From Nitrospiraceae bacterium (GTDB lineage Bacteria > Nitrospirota > Nitrospiria > Nitrospirales > Nitrospiraceae): a stretch of 64,000 nucleotides of DNA. The notes below the pieces were generated by a model. That model searched no databases and was not told where the DNA came from. It saw only the letters and a list, made by a program, of their open reading frames with translations. Below are positions 47,837-60,662 of this stretch, one piece after another. How positions within the stretch are numbered: position 1 is the stretch's first letter; every line of letters starts with the position of its first letter. The stretch spans positions 1 through 64,000 of the forward strand of contig CAKKRE010000022.1 of assembly GCA_919902505.1 (NCBI GenBank), written 5' to 3'. Made by a program: the position numbers and the translations under genes.

Positions 47837-48798
47837 GTACGGAGCAGCTCGGCATTGCCGCCACTCCCGCAGCCACCATCCGTTCCTTGCTGGCTGAAGC
47901 TGAGCGGCGTCTGCATGCGGCCGGTATCGAGCAGCCGGCATTGGAGGCTGCCTGGCTGTTGGAGCATGTGCTGCATCTCTCGCCGCTCATGCAGCGGGTA
48001 AAGGCCGAGCGTCCGGTGCCGGCGCTGGACTATGCGAGGGTGCAAGCGCTGGTCGCACGGCGCGCCAACCGTGAGCCGCTGCAGTATCTGCTGGGTACGC
48101 AAGAGTTTTGGGGGCGGGAATTCCGTGTCACGTCCGCGGTCCTTATTCCACGGCCGGAGAGTGTCTTATTGGTTCGAGAGGCGATCCGCCGGTGCGGGCA
48201 GAATCCCGCCGCGATAGTGGTAGATGTGGGGACCGGGTCCGGCTGTCTGGCCGTGTCGGTGGCGTCGGCCCTGCCTGCCGCGCGAGTGCTGGCGATCGAT
48301 GCCTCGGCTGACGCATTGGCTGTGGCGCGGGCCAACATGGAACAACACGGACTCGATGCACGAATTGAATGTATGCAGGGAGATCTCCTTACGCCGTTGG
48401 TCGAACGTGGGTTCGCGAGTCAAATTGACGTGATGGTGTCGAATCCTCCTTATATCCCCGACCTCGACCTGATGACGCTCCAGCCTGAAGTGCGATGTTT
48501 CGAGCCGCGTTTGGCGTTAGCCGGCGGGCCCGATGGAATGGACGTGCATCGTCGGCTTCTCCAGCAAGCGCCGATCTATTTGAAAGCGGGTGGTACGCTG
48601 CTGATGGAAGTGGGCCTTGGTCAGGCGGCGTCGGTCTGCCGCGAGGCCGAGGAAAGCGGATGGTTTCGCACCTACGATGTTCTGCGGGACGAAGGTGGCA
48701 TTGACCGCGTGGTCTGTTTCGAGAAAAAAGAAGAGGAGACGAATCCTCAGAGCGGTCAACCAAGCATCCAAACGGCAACGAGCAGATCGTCTTCTTAA
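47833..48798 (+). CDS. prmC: Release factor glutamine methyltransferase
   Basis: [27 protein letters not shown] overlap with prfA. Confidence 0.95.
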   Translation: MSTEQLGIAATPAATIRSLLAEAERRLHAAGIEQPALEAAWLLEHVLHLSPLMQRVKAERPVPALDYARVQALVARRANREPLQYLLGTQEFWGREFRVTSAVLIPRPESVLLVREAIRRCGQNPAAIVVDVGTGSGCLAVSVASALPAARVLAIDASADALAVARANMEQHGLDARIECMQGDLLTPLVERGFASQIDVMVSNPPYIPDLDLMTLQPEVRCFEPRLALAGGPDGMDVHRRLLQQAPIYLKAGGTLLMEVGLGQAASVCREAEESGWFRTYDVLRDEGGIDRVVCFEKKEEETNPQSGQPSIQTATSRSSS

Positions 48799-48803
48799 TT
48801 CTC

Positions 48804-50060
48804 ATGGACCAAATCATTATCCAGGGTGGCAGGCCGTTACGAGGGGAAGTTCGCACCAGCGGGGCGAAAAACGCCGCATTGCCGATTCTCGCGTCGACCA
48901 TTCTTGGCGGCGGGGAATGTGTGCTGTCGAATATGCCTCGGGTCGTCGATGTCCTGACGATGGGGAAGTTGCTCGGCATGTTGGGCATCGCGGTCACCCA
49001 GGAAGGTGAGCACACGGTGGTACAGGCCCACACCGTGGGTTCCACCGAAGCGCCGTACGATCTTGTTCGAACCATGCGGGCCTCCGTCTTAGTGCTGGGA
49101 CCCCTGGTGGCCAGGTTGGGTGAGGCGAAGGTGTCGCTTCCAGGCGGTTGTGCGATCGGGTCTCGCCCGGTCAACTTCCACCTCGCCGGCTTGGAAAAAA
49201 TGGGCGCGACCGTCGAAATCGAGCACGGCTATATTAAGGCGACCGCACGTCGTTTGAGAGGAGCGCGTATTTACTTCGATACGCCCAGCGTGACCGGTAC
49301 TGAGAACCTCATGATGGCAGCCGTCCTGGCCGAGGGAACTACGGTGCTCGAAAACGCGGCGAAAGAACCCGAAATCACCGATCTGGCCGCCTTTCTCATC
49401 AAACGCGGCGCGCGCATCACCGGGGCGGGCACGGACATGATTACGATTGAGGGTGTGACGGAGCTGCACGGCGCGGATCATACCGTGATCCCCGACCGGA
49501 TTGAGGCGGGTACCTATCTTATCGCCGGAGCCATTACCGGCGGTGAGGTGGTGGTTGATTGCTGTCGCCCGGAGCACATGGAGCCGCTGTTGGTGAAACT
49601 GCGGGAGAGTGGCGTGGAGTTGATCGAGGAAAAGGAACGGATTCGCCTCACGGTCACCGGGCGCTTGAAAGGGACGAATGTCCGGACCAGCCCGCATCCT
49701 GGTTTTCCTACTGATATGCAGGCACAGTTTGTCGCGCTCATGTCGGTGGCCGAGGGAACCAGCGTCGTCACGGAAACGATTTTCGAAAGCCGGTTCATGC
49801 ATGTGGAGGAGTTGCGCCGTATGGGCGCGGATATTCGAGTCGAAGGGAACCGGGTGGTCATTACGGGCAAAGAACGGTTAACAGGTGCTCCGGTCATGGC
49901 CTCGGACCTTCGCGCCAGCGCCGGACTGATCGTGGCCGGGCTCGCCGCCGAGGGCACGACGGAAGTCTCGCGGGTCTATCACCTCGATCGAGGCTACGAG
50001 CGTCTCGAAGAGAAGTTCAGAGCGTTGGGCGCCAGTGTCGAGCGGAGAAAGGGGAAGTGA
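48804..50060 (+). CDS. murA: UDP-N-acetylglucosamine 1-carboxyvinyltransferase
   Basis: [60 protein letters not shown]. Confidence 0.97.
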   Translation: MDQIIIQGGRPLRGEVRTSGAKNAALPILASTILGGGECVLSNMPRVVDVLTMGKLLGMLGIAVTQEGEHTVVQAHTVGSTEAPYDLVRTMRASVLVLGPLVARLGEAKVSLPGGCAIGSRPVNFHLAGLEKMGATVEIEHGYIKATARRLRGARIYFDTPSVTGTENLMMAAVLAEGTTVLENAAKEPEITDLAAFLIKRGARITGAGTDMITIEGVTELHGADHTVIPDRIEAGTYLIAGAITGGEVVVDCCRPEHMEPLLVKLRESGVELIEEKERIRLTVTGRLKGTNVRTSPHPGFPTDMQAQFVALMSVAEGTSVVTETIFESRFMHVEELRRMGADIRVEGNRVVITGKERLTGAPVMASDLRASAGLIVAGLAAEGTTEVSRVYHLDRGYERLEEKFRALGASVERRKGK

Positions 50061-50758
50061 CCGTGGGGGCGACGAAATCGCACAGCAAGAAGTCGCAGGG
50101 GCTGACCATTGCGCTGTCCAAGGGCAAGTTGTTGGGACCGGTGCTGTACCTGCTGAAGCAAGCCGGCTACTATAGCCCCGGCCTGTCGACGGAGAGCCGT
50201 AAGTTGGTGTTTGCCTGTTCGTCCAACGATGCCACCTTTCTCATCGTCAGGCCAACCGATGTGCCCACCTATGTTGAGCACGGAGCGGCGGATGTCGGAG
50301 TGGTGGGCAAAGACGTGTTACTGGAGCAGGGCAGCGACGTCTATGAGCCGTTGGATTTGAAGGTCGGAGCGTGTAGAATCTCGGTCGCCGCGCTGCAGGG
50401 GCAACCCTCGCCGGACCGGTGGTCGTCGAAGATTCGGGTGGCGACGAAGTACCCCAACGTCACCGAGCGGTATTTCAATCAGCGCGGGGTGCCGGTCGAA
50501 ATTGTGAAATTGTACGGGTCTATCGAACTCGCGCCGATTGTCGGATTAGCCGATCGGATCGTCGATTTGGTTGAAACAGGCAGCACCCTCAAGGCGCATG
50601 ACCTGGCAGAGGTTGAGGTGATCACGCACTCGACTGCCAGGCTGATTGTGAATCGAGCCAGCCTCAAATTGAAACATGAACCGCTCAAGGTGTTGATCGA
50701 GCGGTTGCGCGCCGCGGTGGGGCAAGAAGATAGCGGCCGGGCCGCATCGGGCGCATAA
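50057..50758 (+). CDS. hisG: ATP phosphoribosyltransferase
   Basis: [14 protein letters not shown]...[30 protein letters not shown] start overlapping murA stop. Confidence 0.95.
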   Translation: MTVGATKSHSKKSQGLTIALSKGKLLGPVLYLLKQAGYYSPGLSTESRKLVFACSSNDATFLIVRPTDVPTYVEHGAADVGVVGKDVLLEQGSDVYEPLDLKVGACRISVAALQGQPSPDRWSSKIRVATKYPNVTERYFNQRGVPVEIVKLYGSIELAPIVGLADRIVDLVETGSTLKAHDLAEVEVITHSTARLIVNRASLKLKHEPLKVLIERLRAAVGQEDSGRAASGA

Positions 50759-50809
50759 GACATAAGTCTCTGACTTTGTGGCGGGTGTCGAAGTAGCGGA
50801 ACGGATGAT

Positions 50810-52093
50810 ATGACCATTCTGGCGAGCACCGATCGGGCGTATGGCAAGGCGTTGCGAAAAATCGTGACCCGCTCGCGCACTCAAGGCGCAGGTGTGGAGA
50901 AGAGCGTGCGCACGATTCTGAAGGCCGTGGAGCGGGGCGGAGATCGTGCAGTCCTCCGGTATACGAAGAAGTTCGATCGGCTGTCCTTGAAGCTCGATCA
51001 CATGCGTGTAACCCCCGAAGAGATCAAGGAGGCCTACTACCACATTCGCAAGGATGAGGGGGACTCCTTGCGCTATGCCGCAGAACGTGTACGACAATTC
51101 CATGAGCGTCAGCGCACCAAAACCTGGATGTATCAGGAACAGAACGCCACACTCGGTCAGATGGTCACGCCCCTGGACGCCGTCGGCGTGTATGTGCCGG
51201 GCGGCAAGGCCGTCTATCCCTCGTCGGTGCTGATGTGTGCGATTCCCGCAAAAGTGGCTGGTGTTCGGCGCATCGTCATGTGCACCCCGACCCCGAAAGG
51301 GGAGATCAATCCCTATCTATTGGTGGCCGCGGATATTGCCGGTGTCGATGAAATCTATCGCGTAGGCGGTGTGCAGGCAATCGGCGCGATGGCGTTCGGG
51401 ACGAAGACCATCGCCAAGGTCGACAAAATTGTGGGTCCCGGGAATATTTTCGTCGCCACGGCCAAGCGGCTACTCTATGGCACCGTCGGTATCGATATGG
51501 TGGCCGGTCCCAGTGAGTTGCTAGTCGTAGCGGATGATGACGCCAAGCCGGCACATGTGGCGGCGGATCTGCTCTGTGAGGCGGAACATGACGAAGATGC
51601 GCAGGTGTATCTGGTCACGACCTCCGCCTCGCTGGCCAAAGAGGTGGTGCGATTGATCCAGGTGCAATTGAAGGGCTTGCAGCGAGAAAAAATTGCGGCG
51701 AAGTCGATTGCCCGGCATTTTGTAGCATTCGTCGTTCCTACCATGGATGAAGCCATTGAGGTGGCGAATGCGATTGCGCCCGAGCATTTGACCCTCTCGG
51801 TTGATCGGCCGTTCGATTATTTGGAGCAGGTGCGGCATGCCGGGGCCCTGTTTCTTGGCCGCTACACGCCACCTGCGGTGGCGGATTACGTCGCCGGTCC
51901 GAACCACGTGTTGCCGACCGGGGCGACGGCCCGCTTCTTTTCGCCGTTGTCGGTCGGCGATTACGTGAAGGTGAGCAACATCGTGCATTACACCAAGGAA
52001 GAGTTGACGAAAGCCAAGGATCATATCGTCCGACTGGCGCATATCGAGGGCTTCGATGCGCACGCCAAATCAGCCCAAAGCAGGTTCGCATGA
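50810..52093 (+). CDS. hisD: Histidinol dehydrogenase
   Basis: [79 protein letters not shown]. Confidence 0.97.
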   Translation: MTILASTDRAYGKALRKIVTRSRTQGAGVEKSVRTILKAVERGGDRAVLRYTKKFDRLSLKLDHMRVTPEEIKEAYYHIRKDEGDSLRYAAERVRQFHERQRTKTWMYQEQNATLGQMVTPLDAVGVYVPGGKAVYPSSVLMCAIPAKVAGVRRIVMCTPTPKGEINPYLLVAADIAGVDEIYRVGGVQAIGAMAFGTKTIAKVDKIVGPGNIFVATAKRLLYGTVGIDMVAGPSELLVVADDDAKPAHVAADLLCEAEHDEDAQVYLVTTSASLAKEVVRLIQVQLKGLQREKIAAKSIARHFVAFVVPTMDEAIEVANAIAPEHLTLSVDRPFDYLEQVRHAGALFLGRYTPPAVADYVAGPNHVLPTGATARFFSPLSVGDYVKVSNIVHYTKEELTKAKDHIVRLAHIEGFDAHAKSAQSRFA

Positions 52094-52695
52094 AAAAGAA
52101 CGACGCTCCAAGGCAGGCCTCGCTTCACCGCGCCACGAAGGAAACGGATATCCGCGTTGACTGGAGTCTGGACGGCACCGGGCAGGGGGCGGTCGACACC
52201 TCCATCCGGTTCTTCGACCACATGCTCGATCTCCTCGCCAAGCATGGGTTCTTCGACCTGACGGTTCAGGCCAAGGGCGATATCGAAATCGACGAACACC
52301 ACACCGTAGAGGATGTCGGGATTGTCATGGGGAAGGTCCTGCACCAGGCGTTGGGTGAAAAGGCGGGGATCAAGCGATTCGGATTCGCCTCGGTCCCGTT
52401 GGATGAAACCCTCGCGCAGGTGACGGTTGATTTGAGCGGGCGCCCCTACCTCGTGTACAACGTCAATTTGCCGGATCGAAAGATTAAGACCTTCGATCTC
52501 GGCCTGTTCGAGGATTTTTTTCAGGCCTTCGTGACCCACGGTGGGTTGAATCTGCACGTGAATCTCCAATACGGACGCAATCCGCACCACATCATGGAAG
52601 CTATCTTCAAGGCGTTGGCCCGAGCGTTGGATCAAGCCACCACGTTGGAAGAGCGTTTGTCAGGGGCCGTCCTCTCCACGAAGGGAAGCCTGTAA
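52090..52695 (+). CDS. hisB: Imidazoleglycerol-phosphate dehydratase
   Basis: [52 protein letters not shown]. Confidence 0.97.
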   Translation: MKKNDAPRQASLHRATKETDIRVDWSLDGTGQGAVDTSIRFFDHMLDLLAKHGFFDLTVQAKGDIEIDEHHTVEDVGIVMGKVLHQALGEKAGIKRFGFASVPLDETLAQVTVDLSGRPYLVYNVNLPDRKIKTFDLGLFEDFFQAFVTHGGLNLHVNLQYGRNPHHIMEAIFKALARALDQATTLEERLSGAVLSTKGSL

Positions 52696-52782
52696 GTGAT
52701 ACCGGTGGCGTGAGAGGGGGCAGTGTCTGCCATCCTGTCTGTCGTCCACCAAGTCCCCACGGGCTGTCTCCGAACGCAATAT

Positions 52783-53391
52783 ATGATTGCCATCATCGAT
52801 TACGGCATGGGTAATTTGCGGAGTGTCTCCAAGGCCTTTGAGGCGATGGGGCATCACGCGGTGGTCACGCGCGAGGCCCGTGTCGTTGCTGATGCCAGTC
52901 ACGTGGTGTTGCCCGGCGTGGGGGCCTTCGGGGATTGCATGGCGAATCTGGAGCGGTATGAATTAATCGCGCCGATTCACGCCGCCGTTCAATCCGGAAA
53001 ACCTTTTCTCGGTATTTGCCTGGGGCTGCAATTGCTGTTCACGGAGAGTGAAGAGTTCGGGGTGCACGCAGGTCTCGGCATCATTCCGGGTCGGGTGAAA
53101 AAATTTGTGCTGGAACCGTCGCTGAAGGTGCCGCATATGGGGTGGAACGACATTCACATCGTGCGGTCCGCCCCTCCGTTTGCAGGCATCGCGACCGGCA
53201 GCTATTGTTATTTTGTGCATTCCTACTACGTTGAGCCGGTTGAGCCCTCGGTGATCGCCACCGTGACCGAGTACGGGCGGTCCTTTGCGTCCGCCGTGTG
53301 GAAAGACAATGTCGTCGCCTGCCAGTTTCATCCTGAAAAAAGCCAAGCTGTCGGACTTCAAGTGATCAAGAACTTCGGGGCCTGGACGTGA
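52783..53391 (+). CDS. hisH: Imidazole glycerol phosphate synthase glutaminase subunit
   Basis: MIAIIDYGMGNLRSVSKAFEAMG, FLGICLGLQLLF, QFHPEKSQ. Confidence 0.97.
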   Translation: MIAIIDYGMGNLRSVSKAFEAMGHHAVVTREARVVADASHVVLPGVGAFGDCMANLERYELIAPIHAAVQSGKPFLGICLGLQLLFTESEEFGVHAGLGIIPGRVKKFVLEPSLKVPHMGWNDIHIVRSAPPFAGIATGSYCYFVHSYYVEPVEPSVIATVTEYGRSFASAVWKDNVVACQFHPEKSQAVGLQVIKNFGAWT

Positions 53392-54122
53392 GAGGCTGGT
53401 CTGTGCGGGCGCTATTGATTCCGATGACGCTGCTGCTTCTGACGGGCTGCAGCGGGACGAAAGTCACGTCCAAAGCTTCGTCGCAGCTAGGCAAGTATCA
53501 GGTCCGCACCATCGCTCTCATTCCATTTGAAACCATGGCGACTCCTCAAGCGATCGAGGCGTCCGGGCCCGCGTTTCCCGTCCCGTCCGGCGCACGACGG
53601 TCTGATATGGCTGTCGGGGTCCCTCCGACGACCGATCAAGCCGTGCGCCAGACTCATCGCGTGCCGGCCTCCGCTGGTGAGAAAGTCACCGATCTGATGT
53701 GGGCGAAACTCAAAGCCCGATCCGGGTTACAACTGCTCTCCCCCAACGAATCGGCAAGGGTTGCGCGGGAAGTTTCCGGGGGGACCGCGACGGACACAAT
53801 GCCGGCCCACAAGATTGCTCAACGACTCGGAGCCGATGCGGCACTCAGCGGCAAGGTGCTTGTCTATCAGGAACGTGTCGGCAGTCGGCTTGGCGCGGAC
53901 CCACCGGCCGCCGTGGGATTCGAGGTGAAGCTGGTAGCGCCCGACGGCATGGTCCTGTGGGAGGGCAACTACTATGAAAAGCAACGGCCGATGACGGAAG
54001 ACTTTTTAGGCTTTGTCCAGCGCTATGGCGTGTTTGTCACTGCCGAAGAGTTGGCCGCGTATGGAGCGGAGGAATTGGCGGATGCGTTTCCATATGGCGG
54101 CGCAGCAGGCGGGGGAAAATGA
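53388..54122 (+). CDS. Lipoprotein of unknown function within his operon
   Basis: LLLLTGCSGTK lipobox; GTG start overlaps hisH stop. Confidence 0.75.
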   Translation: MRGWSVRALLIPMTLLLLTGCSGTKVTSKASSQLGKYQVRTIALIPFETMATPQAIEASGPAFPVPSGARRSDMAVGVPPTTDQAVRQTHRVPASAGEKVTDLMWAKLKARSGLQLLSPNESARVAREVSGGTATDTMPAHKIAQRLGADAALSGKVLVYQERVGSRLGADPPAAVGFEVKLVAPDGMVLWEGNYYEKQRPMTEDFLGFVQRYGVFVTAEELAAYGAEELADAFPYGGAAGGGK

Positions 54123-54144
54123 ACGTGTTGCGACAGGTGCTGTC

Positions 54145-54870
54145 ATGCGTGTGATTCCGGCGATTGATCTCAAAGACGGCCGCTGTGTCCGATTGCGGCA
54201 GGGCGACATGGCCGCTGAAACGGTGTACTCAGAGGACGTGCCTTCGGTGGCCGGCCGCTGGCAGCAGCAAGGCGCCGATCTCATTCATGTCGTCGATCTG
54301 AACGGAGCCGTCGATGGGGAGCCGAAGAATCTTCCCCAGATCGAAGCGGTGATGAAGACAGTCAGCGTGAAGGTGCAAGTGGGGGGTGGGATCCGGACCA
54401 TTGAGACCGTGCGGCGATATCTCCATGCGGGTGTGGCGCGCGTGGTCCTGGGGACGGCCGCCCTTATGGATCGAACGTTTCTGGCGCAGGCCTGTCAGGA
54501 GTTCCCTCGGCGTATTTTGTTGGGACTCGACGCGCGAGACGGGAAGGTCGCGGTGAAGGGCTGGACGGCGGTGTCCGAGACCAAGGCCATCGATCTTCTC
54601 AAAGAACTTGCTGGTCTTGAACTGGGGGCCGTCATTTATACCGATATTGCGCGGGATGGAATGCTGAATGGGCCGAACCTGACGGCGTTGCGAGAAGTCG
54701 TCGATTGTTCGTCGTTTCCCGTCATCGCGTCCGGTGGCATCACGCGTGTGGAAGATCTGCGGGCGGTGCACGCGCTCGGTCCTCGCGTGGAGGGCGCCAT
54801 CGTCGGCAAGGCCCTCTACGACGGGAAATTGGACTATGCAGCAGCGGTTGCAGCCATCGGGAAACGTTGA
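54145..54870 (+). CDS. hisA: HisA isomerase
   Basis: MRVIPAIDLKDGRCVRLRQGDMAAETVYSEDV, VQVGGGIRT, TDIARDGMLNGPN. Confidence 0.97.
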   Translation: MRVIPAIDLKDGRCVRLRQGDMAAETVYSEDVPSVAGRWQQQGADLIHVVDLNGAVDGEPKNLPQIEAVMKTVSVKVQVGGGIRTIETVRRYLHAGVARVVLGTAALMDRTFLAQACQEFPRRILLGLDARDGKVAVKGWTAVSETKAIDLLKELAGLELGAVIYTDIARDGMLNGPNLTALREVVDCSSFPVIASGGITRVEDLRAVHALGPRVEGAIVGKALYDGKLDYAAAVAAIGKR

Positions 54871-54923
54871 GGACCTTGCATGCGGCTGGACGAAAATAGC
54901 ACCGGCTCGTTTCACGAACCTCT

Positions 54924-55694
54924 ATGCTGACTAAGCGCATCATTCCCTGTTTGGATGTGAAGGATGGTCGAGTCGTCAAAGGCGTGAGCTTCGTGAATTT
55001 GCGGGATGCCGGCGATCCGGTCGAGGTGGCTACCATCTATGATCGCGAAGGTGCGGACGAATTGTGTTTTCTGGATATCACCGCCTCACACGAAAACCGC
55101 AAGACCATCATCGATGTAGTGGAGCAAACCGCCGCTCGTGTGTTTATGCCGCTCACGGTCGGAGGCGGGGTGCGTACGCTGGATGACATTCGGACCTTGC
55201 TCAATGCCGGGGCCGACAAAGTCAGCATCAACACCACGGCGGTGCAGCAGCCGGAATTTGTTCGCGAGGCCGCCCAGCGATTCGGTACGCAGTGCATCGT
55301 GGTGGCGATCGACGCCAAACAGTCCGGTCAGGCGGCTCGCTGGGAAGTGTTCACCCACGGCGGACGAAAACCGACCGGCCTGGACGCAGTCGAGTGGGCG
55401 CAACGGATGGAAGGCTACGGGGCCGGAGAGATCCTCCTGACCAGCATGGACCAGGACGGTCGCCAGAACGGGTATGATTTGGCGTTGACTGCGGCGGTTT
55501 CGGAGCGTCTCTCGATTCCGGTGATCGCCTCGGGCGGGGTGGGGACCTTGGAGCATCTCTACGACGGGTTGGTGCAGGGGAAAGCGGATGCCGTCCTGGC
55601 CGCCTCGATCTTCCACTATCGTACCCATACCATTCAGGAGGCCAAGGCCTATCTACGAGACCGCGGGGTGCCGGTTCGACTGGGACCAGCCTAG
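54924..55694 (+). CDS. hisF: Imidazole glycerol phosphate synthase cyclase subunit
   Basis: [50 protein letters not shown]. Confidence 0.97.
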   Translation: MLTKRIIPCLDVKDGRVVKGVSFVNLRDAGDPVEVATIYDREGADELCFLDITASHENRKTIIDVVEQTAARVFMPLTVGGGVRTLDDIRTLLNAGADKVSINTTAVQQPEFVREAAQRFGTQCIVVAIDAKQSGQAARWEVFTHGGRKPTGLDAVEWAQRMEGYGAGEILLTSMDQDGRQNGYDLALTAAVSERLSIPVIASGGVGTLEHLYDGLVQGKADAVLAASIFHYRTHTIQEAKAYLRDRGVPVRLGPA

Positions 55695-56393
55695 ATGGAG
55701 CAGCATGTGATGTCGAAAGAGAATCGGGGCATGACGTTTGACGGACAAGGGTTGATTCCCGCCGTGATTCAAGATTGGTTGGATGGCACCGTGTTGATGG
55801 TCGGGTACATGAATCAGGAGGCCATCACCAAAACGATTCAGACGAGATCCGTTCACTTTTGGAGCCGGTCTCGCCGAAAGTTGTGGGAGAAGGGCGAAAC
55901 GTCCGGGCATTTCCTCAAGGTGAAGGATCTCTTTGTCGATTGTGATCGTGACACGATTCTCGTGAAGGCCGAACCTGTCGGGCCGACCTGCCATACCGGT
56001 GAACGCGCCTGCTTTTTCGCCCGGATGACGGAAGAGGGGCAGGCCGGTGAGGAGAAGACCCAGGATGCCGGTGGGGGGATCTTGGATCGGGTGTACCAGA
56101 CCATACTGACGCGCAAGGCCAGTCCGCAGCCCGACTCCTATGTGTCGAAATTATTGCAGGGCGGAGCCGATCGCATTCTCAAGAAGGTTGCAGAAGAGGC
56201 GGGAGAGGTGATTATCGCCGCAAAGAATCAGAAGCGGGAAGAGATCATCTATGAGACAGCCGATCTGCTCTTTCACACCCTGCTGGTGCTGGGGTACCAC
56301 GATGTGACGCTGAATGAGGTGTACCGTGAACTAGGGACTCGCTTCGGAAAGTCCGGGATACGGCCCTCGCCTGAGGGGGGATCGCGTGGATAA
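55695..56393 (+). CDS. hisIE: Bifunctional HisI/HisE
   Basis: MVGYMNQEAITKTIQTRSVHFWSRSRRKLWEKGETSG + C-terminal RILKKVAEEAGEVIIAAKN. Confidence 0.95.
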   Translation: MEQHVMSKENRGMTFDGQGLIPAVIQDWLDGTVLMVGYMNQEAITKTIQTRSVHFWSRSRRKLWEKGETSGHFLKVKDLFVDCDRDTILVKAEPVGPTCHTGERACFFARMTEEGQAGEEKTQDAGGGILDRVYQTILTRKASPQPDSYVSKLLQGGADRILKKVAEEAGEVIIAAKNQKREEIIYETADLLFHTLLVLGYHDVTLNEVYRELGTRFGKSGIRPSPEGGSRG

Positions 56394-56730
56394 CTGTATC
56401 TTTTGTCGCATTGTCGAAGGCGGTATTCCGGCCAAAATTGTGTGTCAGGATGATCAGGTTCTGGCATTCGAAGACATCAATGCGCAGGCCCCGGTCCATA
56501 TCCTGGTCATTCCGAAACGCCACGTGGCCGCTGTCCAAGACTGTCGAGAGGGAGACCGGGCGCTATTGGGGCATCTGCTATTGACCTGCTCAAAAGTCGC
56601 CGGCATGAAGAACCTGACCGAATCCGGCTATCGGATCGTCACGAACACGGGCGCGGAGAGCGGGCAGACCGTGTTTCATCTCCATCTTCATGTGCTCGGC
56701 GGGAGGCACATGGCCTGGCCTCCGGGATAA
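56386..56730 (+). CDS. HIT-family (HinT-like) hydrolase
   Basis: CIFCRIVEGGIPAKIVCQDDQVLAFEDINAQAPVHILVIPK...VFHLHLHVLGGRHMAWPPG; GTG start overlapping hisIE. Confidence 0.93.
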   Translation: MDNCIFCRIVEGGIPAKIVCQDDQVLAFEDINAQAPVHILVIPKRHVAAVQDCREGDRALLGHLLLTCSKVAGMKNLTESGYRIVTNTGAESGQTVFHLHLHVLGGRHMAWPPG

Positions 56731-56861
56731 TCCGCTCCTCTCCTCGATTGACACTCATGCAGACCGTTTGTTAGGGTGAACGGTCAACTTTCAATCGCGC
56801 TCAATGCACTCCAGCCGGCTGCAGTCTGGTTGGATCCCTGCGGGCACAAGCGAGGACCGCC

Positions 56862-58706
56862 GTGGGCCAAGGCCTGATTTCGGACGACGTCATCAACCAA
56901 ATCAGAGACCGAGTGGACATCGCGGAGATCGTGGGTCAACACGTGGCATTGACCCGAGCCGGGCAGAATCTCAAGGGGCTCTGTCCGTTTCATCAAGAAA
57001 AGTCTCCCTCCTTTACGGTCAGCTCGTCGCGACAGATTTTTCACTGCTTCGGCTGCGGCGCCGGCGGCAATGTGTATACGTTTCTGATGAAATTGACCGG
57101 GGCCGGCTTTCCTGAGATTGTTCGTGATCTGGGTCGCAAGGTAGGGGTGGATGTTCCGGAGTCGGCCGGTGGATATTCCAGCGAGGCGCGCACGCAGCTG
57201 GGTCGGCTGGAGCGGCTCAATGCTGCGGCCGGTGCCTATTATCAGCGCATGCTACTGGATCACACCGCCGGTGCTCCTGCCCGTGCTTATCTCGACGGGC
57301 GCGGCATTCAGCATAACACGATTGCGCAGTTTCAAATCGGCTATGCCCTGCCGGAGTGGGATGGATTGACCAAAGCGATGTTGAAAGAGGGATTCGCCCC
57401 TGCGGATCTGGTTGCGGCGGGCTTGTCCATTCCGCGAGATCAGAGCGGACAACAGAAAACCGCCGTGTCAGGCCACTACGATCGATTCCGCGCCCGGGTT
57501 ATGTTTCCGATCATGGATCTGCGCAAGCGGGTGGTGGCGTTCGGCGGACGTATTCTCGGAGAGGGGCTGCCCAAGTATTTGAACTCCCCCGAGACGCCGC
57601 TCTTTAAGAAGGGGCACACCTTGTTCGCCCTGGAAGCAGCTCGTGAGGCGGCGGGGCAGCAACACACACTGATCATTGTGGAGGGATATTTCGATGCCGT
57701 GGCGTTGCACCAGGCCGGCATCCGCCATGTGGCCGCCACACTGGGCACAGCTCTGACCGCCGAACACATCACCGTGATCAGGCGCTTTGCCTCCAATGTC
57801 GTGCTGTTGTTCGATCCCGATCAGGCCGGGGTGCGGGCTGCACTGAGGACGTTGGATTTGTTCGTCAACAGTGGGTTGAGTGTCAAGGTTGTCTCGCTGC
57901 CGGAGGGGGATGATCCCGATACGTACGTGAGGAAATACGGCGCCGAAGGGTTTACGGCTTTACACGAAGCGGCCCCGAGTCTGCTGGATTTTGCCGTGGA
58001 GCACAGTCTGCGAACGGCTGAGTCCGGAACCGTGGAAGGCCGGATCCGCGCGGTGGATGCGGTGTTGCGGATTCTGCAGAAAAGCGCCCATCCCATCGAG
58101 CGAGAGGAACGGATTCGTTTAGTAGCGGAACGGTTGGGACTCAGCCAGCAACGATTGATCGATCGCTATCCGACGCTGGCATCCGAGGAGACACGCCGGC
58201 CTTCTTCCCGGCCCACGGCCCCGCCCGCTGCGGCGGCGTCGAAACCGAAGGGCAATCCGGAGGAGCGTGATCTGGCACATTTCTTAGTGCAGGGAAGTCT
58301 GTCGGCCGAGGATCTTCGGAAGTTGTCGCCGGACGCCTTTTCCACGCCGGCCTATCGCCGACTGATTGAAGGCGCGATGCAGCATCTTGAGCAGGATGGA
58401 CGGGTGTCCGTTCGGGGCCTGTTGGATGCTCTGATCAATGACGAGGACTGTGGCTCGTTGGTGTCTGAGTTGTCGATGCTGGAGCAGCATTATGATGATG
58501 TCCCGGCACATATTGCCGGATGTTTGGACACGCTGGAGCGGAGAGGCCGTGAGCGGACCATGGGGGCCCTGATTCAGGAGTTGAAGGCCGCCGAACGGGA
58601 GCGGCGTGAAGCGGATGTGCACCGCCTGAACGGATTGATTAACGAGATGCGGATTCGGAAGGCCGGCGTGATGCCGGCTGCGCTGACGTCTGCGGTGAAG
58701 GAGTAG
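56862..58706 (+). CDS. dnaG: DNA primase
   Basis: [31 protein letters not shown] Zn-binding, Toprim [17 protein letters not shown] start. Confidence 0.96.
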   Translation: MGQGLISDDVINQIRDRVDIAEIVGQHVALTRAGQNLKGLCPFHQEKSPSFTVSSSRQIFHCFGCGAGGNVYTFLMKLTGAGFPEIVRDLGRKVGVDVPESAGGYSSEARTQLGRLERLNAAAGAYYQRMLLDHTAGAPARAYLDGRGIQHNTIAQFQIGYALPEWDGLTKAMLKEGFAPADLVAAGLSIPRDQSGQQKTAVSGHYDRFRARVMFPIMDLRKRVVAFGGRILGEGLPKYLNSPETPLFKKGHTLFALEAAREAAGQQHTLIIVEGYFDAVALHQAGIRHVAATLGTALTAEHITVIRRFASNVVLLFDPDQAGVRAALRTLDLFVNSGLSVKVVSLPEGDDPDTYVRKYGAEGFTALHEAAPSLLDFAVEHSLRTAESGTVEGRIRAVDAVLRILQKSAHPIEREERIRLVAERLGLSQQRLIDRYPTLASEETRRPSSRPTAPPAAAASKPKGNPEERDLAHFLVQGSLSAEDLRKLSPDAFSTPAYRRLIEGAMQHLEQDGRVSVRGLLDALINDEDCGSLVSELSMLEQHYDDVPAHIAGCLDTLERRGRERTMGALIQELKAAERERREADVHRLNGLINEMRIRKAGVMPAALTSAVKE

Positions 58707-58708
58707 GT

Positions 58709-60514
58709 ATGCCGAAACAAGAATTACTCGGCGAGGTGAAGAAGCTCATCAATCTGGGCAAAGAGAAGGGCTTTCTCACCTACGACGATCTCAACAGCAC
58801 GTTGCCGGCCGATGTCGTGTCATCGGACCAGTTCAGCACGATCATGACGATGTTCGGGGAAATGGACATTGAGATTGTGGAGTCTGCTGAGACCGAACGC
58901 GCCCCGAAGGCCGCTGAAGGCGAAGAGGCCATCGAGGAAAGCGAAGAAGCCGAGGCGTCCGAGGAAAATGAAAAAGAAATCGATCTGACCCCTGGGGCCC
59001 TCAGCCGAACCGACGATCCCGTCAGGCTCTACCTGAAGGAGATGGGAAGCGTCGCGCTGCTGAGCCGCGAGGGCGAAATCGAGATTGCCAAGCGGATCGA
59101 AGAGGGCAAGAAAGATATCGCCACGGTCGTCTACGGCCTCCCGATGACTCTGGAGTTCGTCCTCAATCTGCGGGATCAGCTGAAGAACGGCAAGATCGAT
59201 GTGCGAGAGATCGTGCCGGTGGTCGAGACGGAAGAAGACTTTGAAGAAGAAGCCGTCGAGAAGGACTACGAAGAGCTGCGGGTCAAAACGCTGGATTCTC
59301 TCAATGCGGTCCGTAAGGTCTCGGCCTCGCTGAAAGACTTGTACGACAAGGCCCGCCATGTGGGCGCCGATCCTGAGAAGCAGAAGAAACTGCGCAAACA
59401 GATCGATACGGTGCGCGGGCAAGTCGTCGACAAGATGGAGTCGGTCAATCTGCACGGCGTGTTGAAAGACCGGATGACGCAGCGGGTTCGGGACCTCAAT
59501 CTGCTGTTTCGCCAAGCAGAGCGTGAAGTCACGAGCTGTCAACGTCGTTTGGGCGTCGGCGGTGAAGCCGGTGCGGAGCTCTTGCGGCGGTTGTGCCGGA
59601 CACACAAGGATCTTCTGGCGGTCAAACGGCGGACCAGCCTCTCTGAAGAGGTGCTGCAGGACATCAAGAAGCACTATCAGGCAGCCAAGGGCCGGATTCG
59701 CCAGCTTGAGACGGAAGAGGCCCTGATTTCTGCCGAAGAAATTAAGGACGCGGTCAAGCATCTCGATGTGGCCGAAGAAAAGGTGAAGCGAGGAAAGGCG
59801 GAGCTTGTCGAAGCCAACCTGCGGTTGGTCGTGAGTATCGCCAAGAAGTACACGAACCGGGGTCTGCAGTTTCTGGATCTGATCCAAGAGGGGAACATCG
59901 GCCTCATGAAGGCGGTCGACAAGTTCGAGTATAAGCGCGGGTATAAATTCAGCACCTACGCCACTTGGTGGATCCGGCAGGCGATCACTCGTGCCATTGC
60001 CGACCAAGCCCGGACCATCCGCATTCCAGTCCATATGATCGAAACGATCAACAAGCTGATCCGGACCTCACGCCATCTGGTGCAGAAGCTCGGTCGCGAA
60101 CCGACCCCGGAAGAGATCGCCGAACGCATGGACTTGCCGCTCGACAAGGTTCGAAAAATCCTGAAAATTGCGCGCGAACCGATTTCCCTCGAAACCCCGA
60201 TCGGCGAGGAAGAAGATAGTCACTTGGGGGACTTTATCGAGGACAAGAAGGCGGTCTCGCCGTTGGAAGCGGCCATTCGGTACGATTTGCAGCGCCAGAT
60301 CAACGGCGCGCTGGAGACCCTCACCCCTCGCGAGGAAAAGGTCTTGCGTAAGCGGTTCGGGATCGGCGAGGCCACCGATCATACGCTTGAGGAAGTGGGG
60401 CAGGACTTCGAGGTGACACGCGAGCGCATTCGGCAGATCGAAGCGAAGGCCTTGCGCAAGCTCCGACATCCGAGTCGCAGCAAGAAGTTGCGCAGTTTTG
60501 TGGAGAGTCTCTAG
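58709..60514 (+). CDS. rpoD: RNA polymerase sigma factor RpoD (sigma70)
   Basis: [70 protein letters not shown]. Confidence 0.98.
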   Translation: MPKQELLGEVKKLINLGKEKGFLTYDDLNSTLPADVVSSDQFSTIMTMFGEMDIEIVESAETERAPKAAEGEEAIEESEEAEASEENEKEIDLTPGALSRTDDPVRLYLKEMGSVALLSREGEIEIAKRIEEGKKDIATVVYGLPMTLEFVLNLRDQLKNGKIDVREIVPVVETEEDFEEEAVEKDYEELRVKTLDSLNAVRKVSASLKDLYDKARHVGADPEKQKKLRKQIDTVRGQVVDKMESVNLHGVLKDRMTQRVRDLNLLFRQAEREVTSCQRRLGVGGEAGAELLRRLCRTHKDLLAVKRRTSLSEEVLQDIKKHYQAAKGRIRQLETEEALISAEEIKDAVKHLDVAEEKVKRGKAELVEANLRLVVSIAKKYTNRGLQFLDLIQEGNIGLMKAVDKFEYKRGYKFSTYATWWIRQAITRAIADQARTIRIPVHMIETINKLIRTSRHLVQKLGREPTPEEIAERMDLPLDKVRKILKIAREPISLETPIGEEEDSHLGDFIEDKKAVSPLEAAIRYDLQRQINGALETLTPREEKVLRKRFGIGEATDHTLEEVGQDFEVTRERIRQIEAKALRKLRHPSRSKKLRSFVESL

Positions 60515-60519
60515 GCGCG

Positions 60520-60550
60520 CCGGGCAGGCGGTTTGACTCTGCCTGCCCGG
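60520..60550 (+). terminator. Stem-loop after rpoD (weak terminator candidate)
   Basis: CCGGGCAGGC-N11-GCCTGCCCGG; no good T-tract. Confidence 0.5.
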
Positions 60551-60662
60551 GAGCCTAGAATCGCGCTCGCTCGAACCAGGTGCGGACGGCGTGCGTTGTT
60601 GATGACCGACGGTACTGGTCATCCCTGATGCGAGCTGTGCCGGATCTTCGGCTCGCGAGGCT

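Noticed and set aside
58820-60034. 404-aa reverse ORF
   Set aside because: Entirely antisense to rpoD; shadow ORF.
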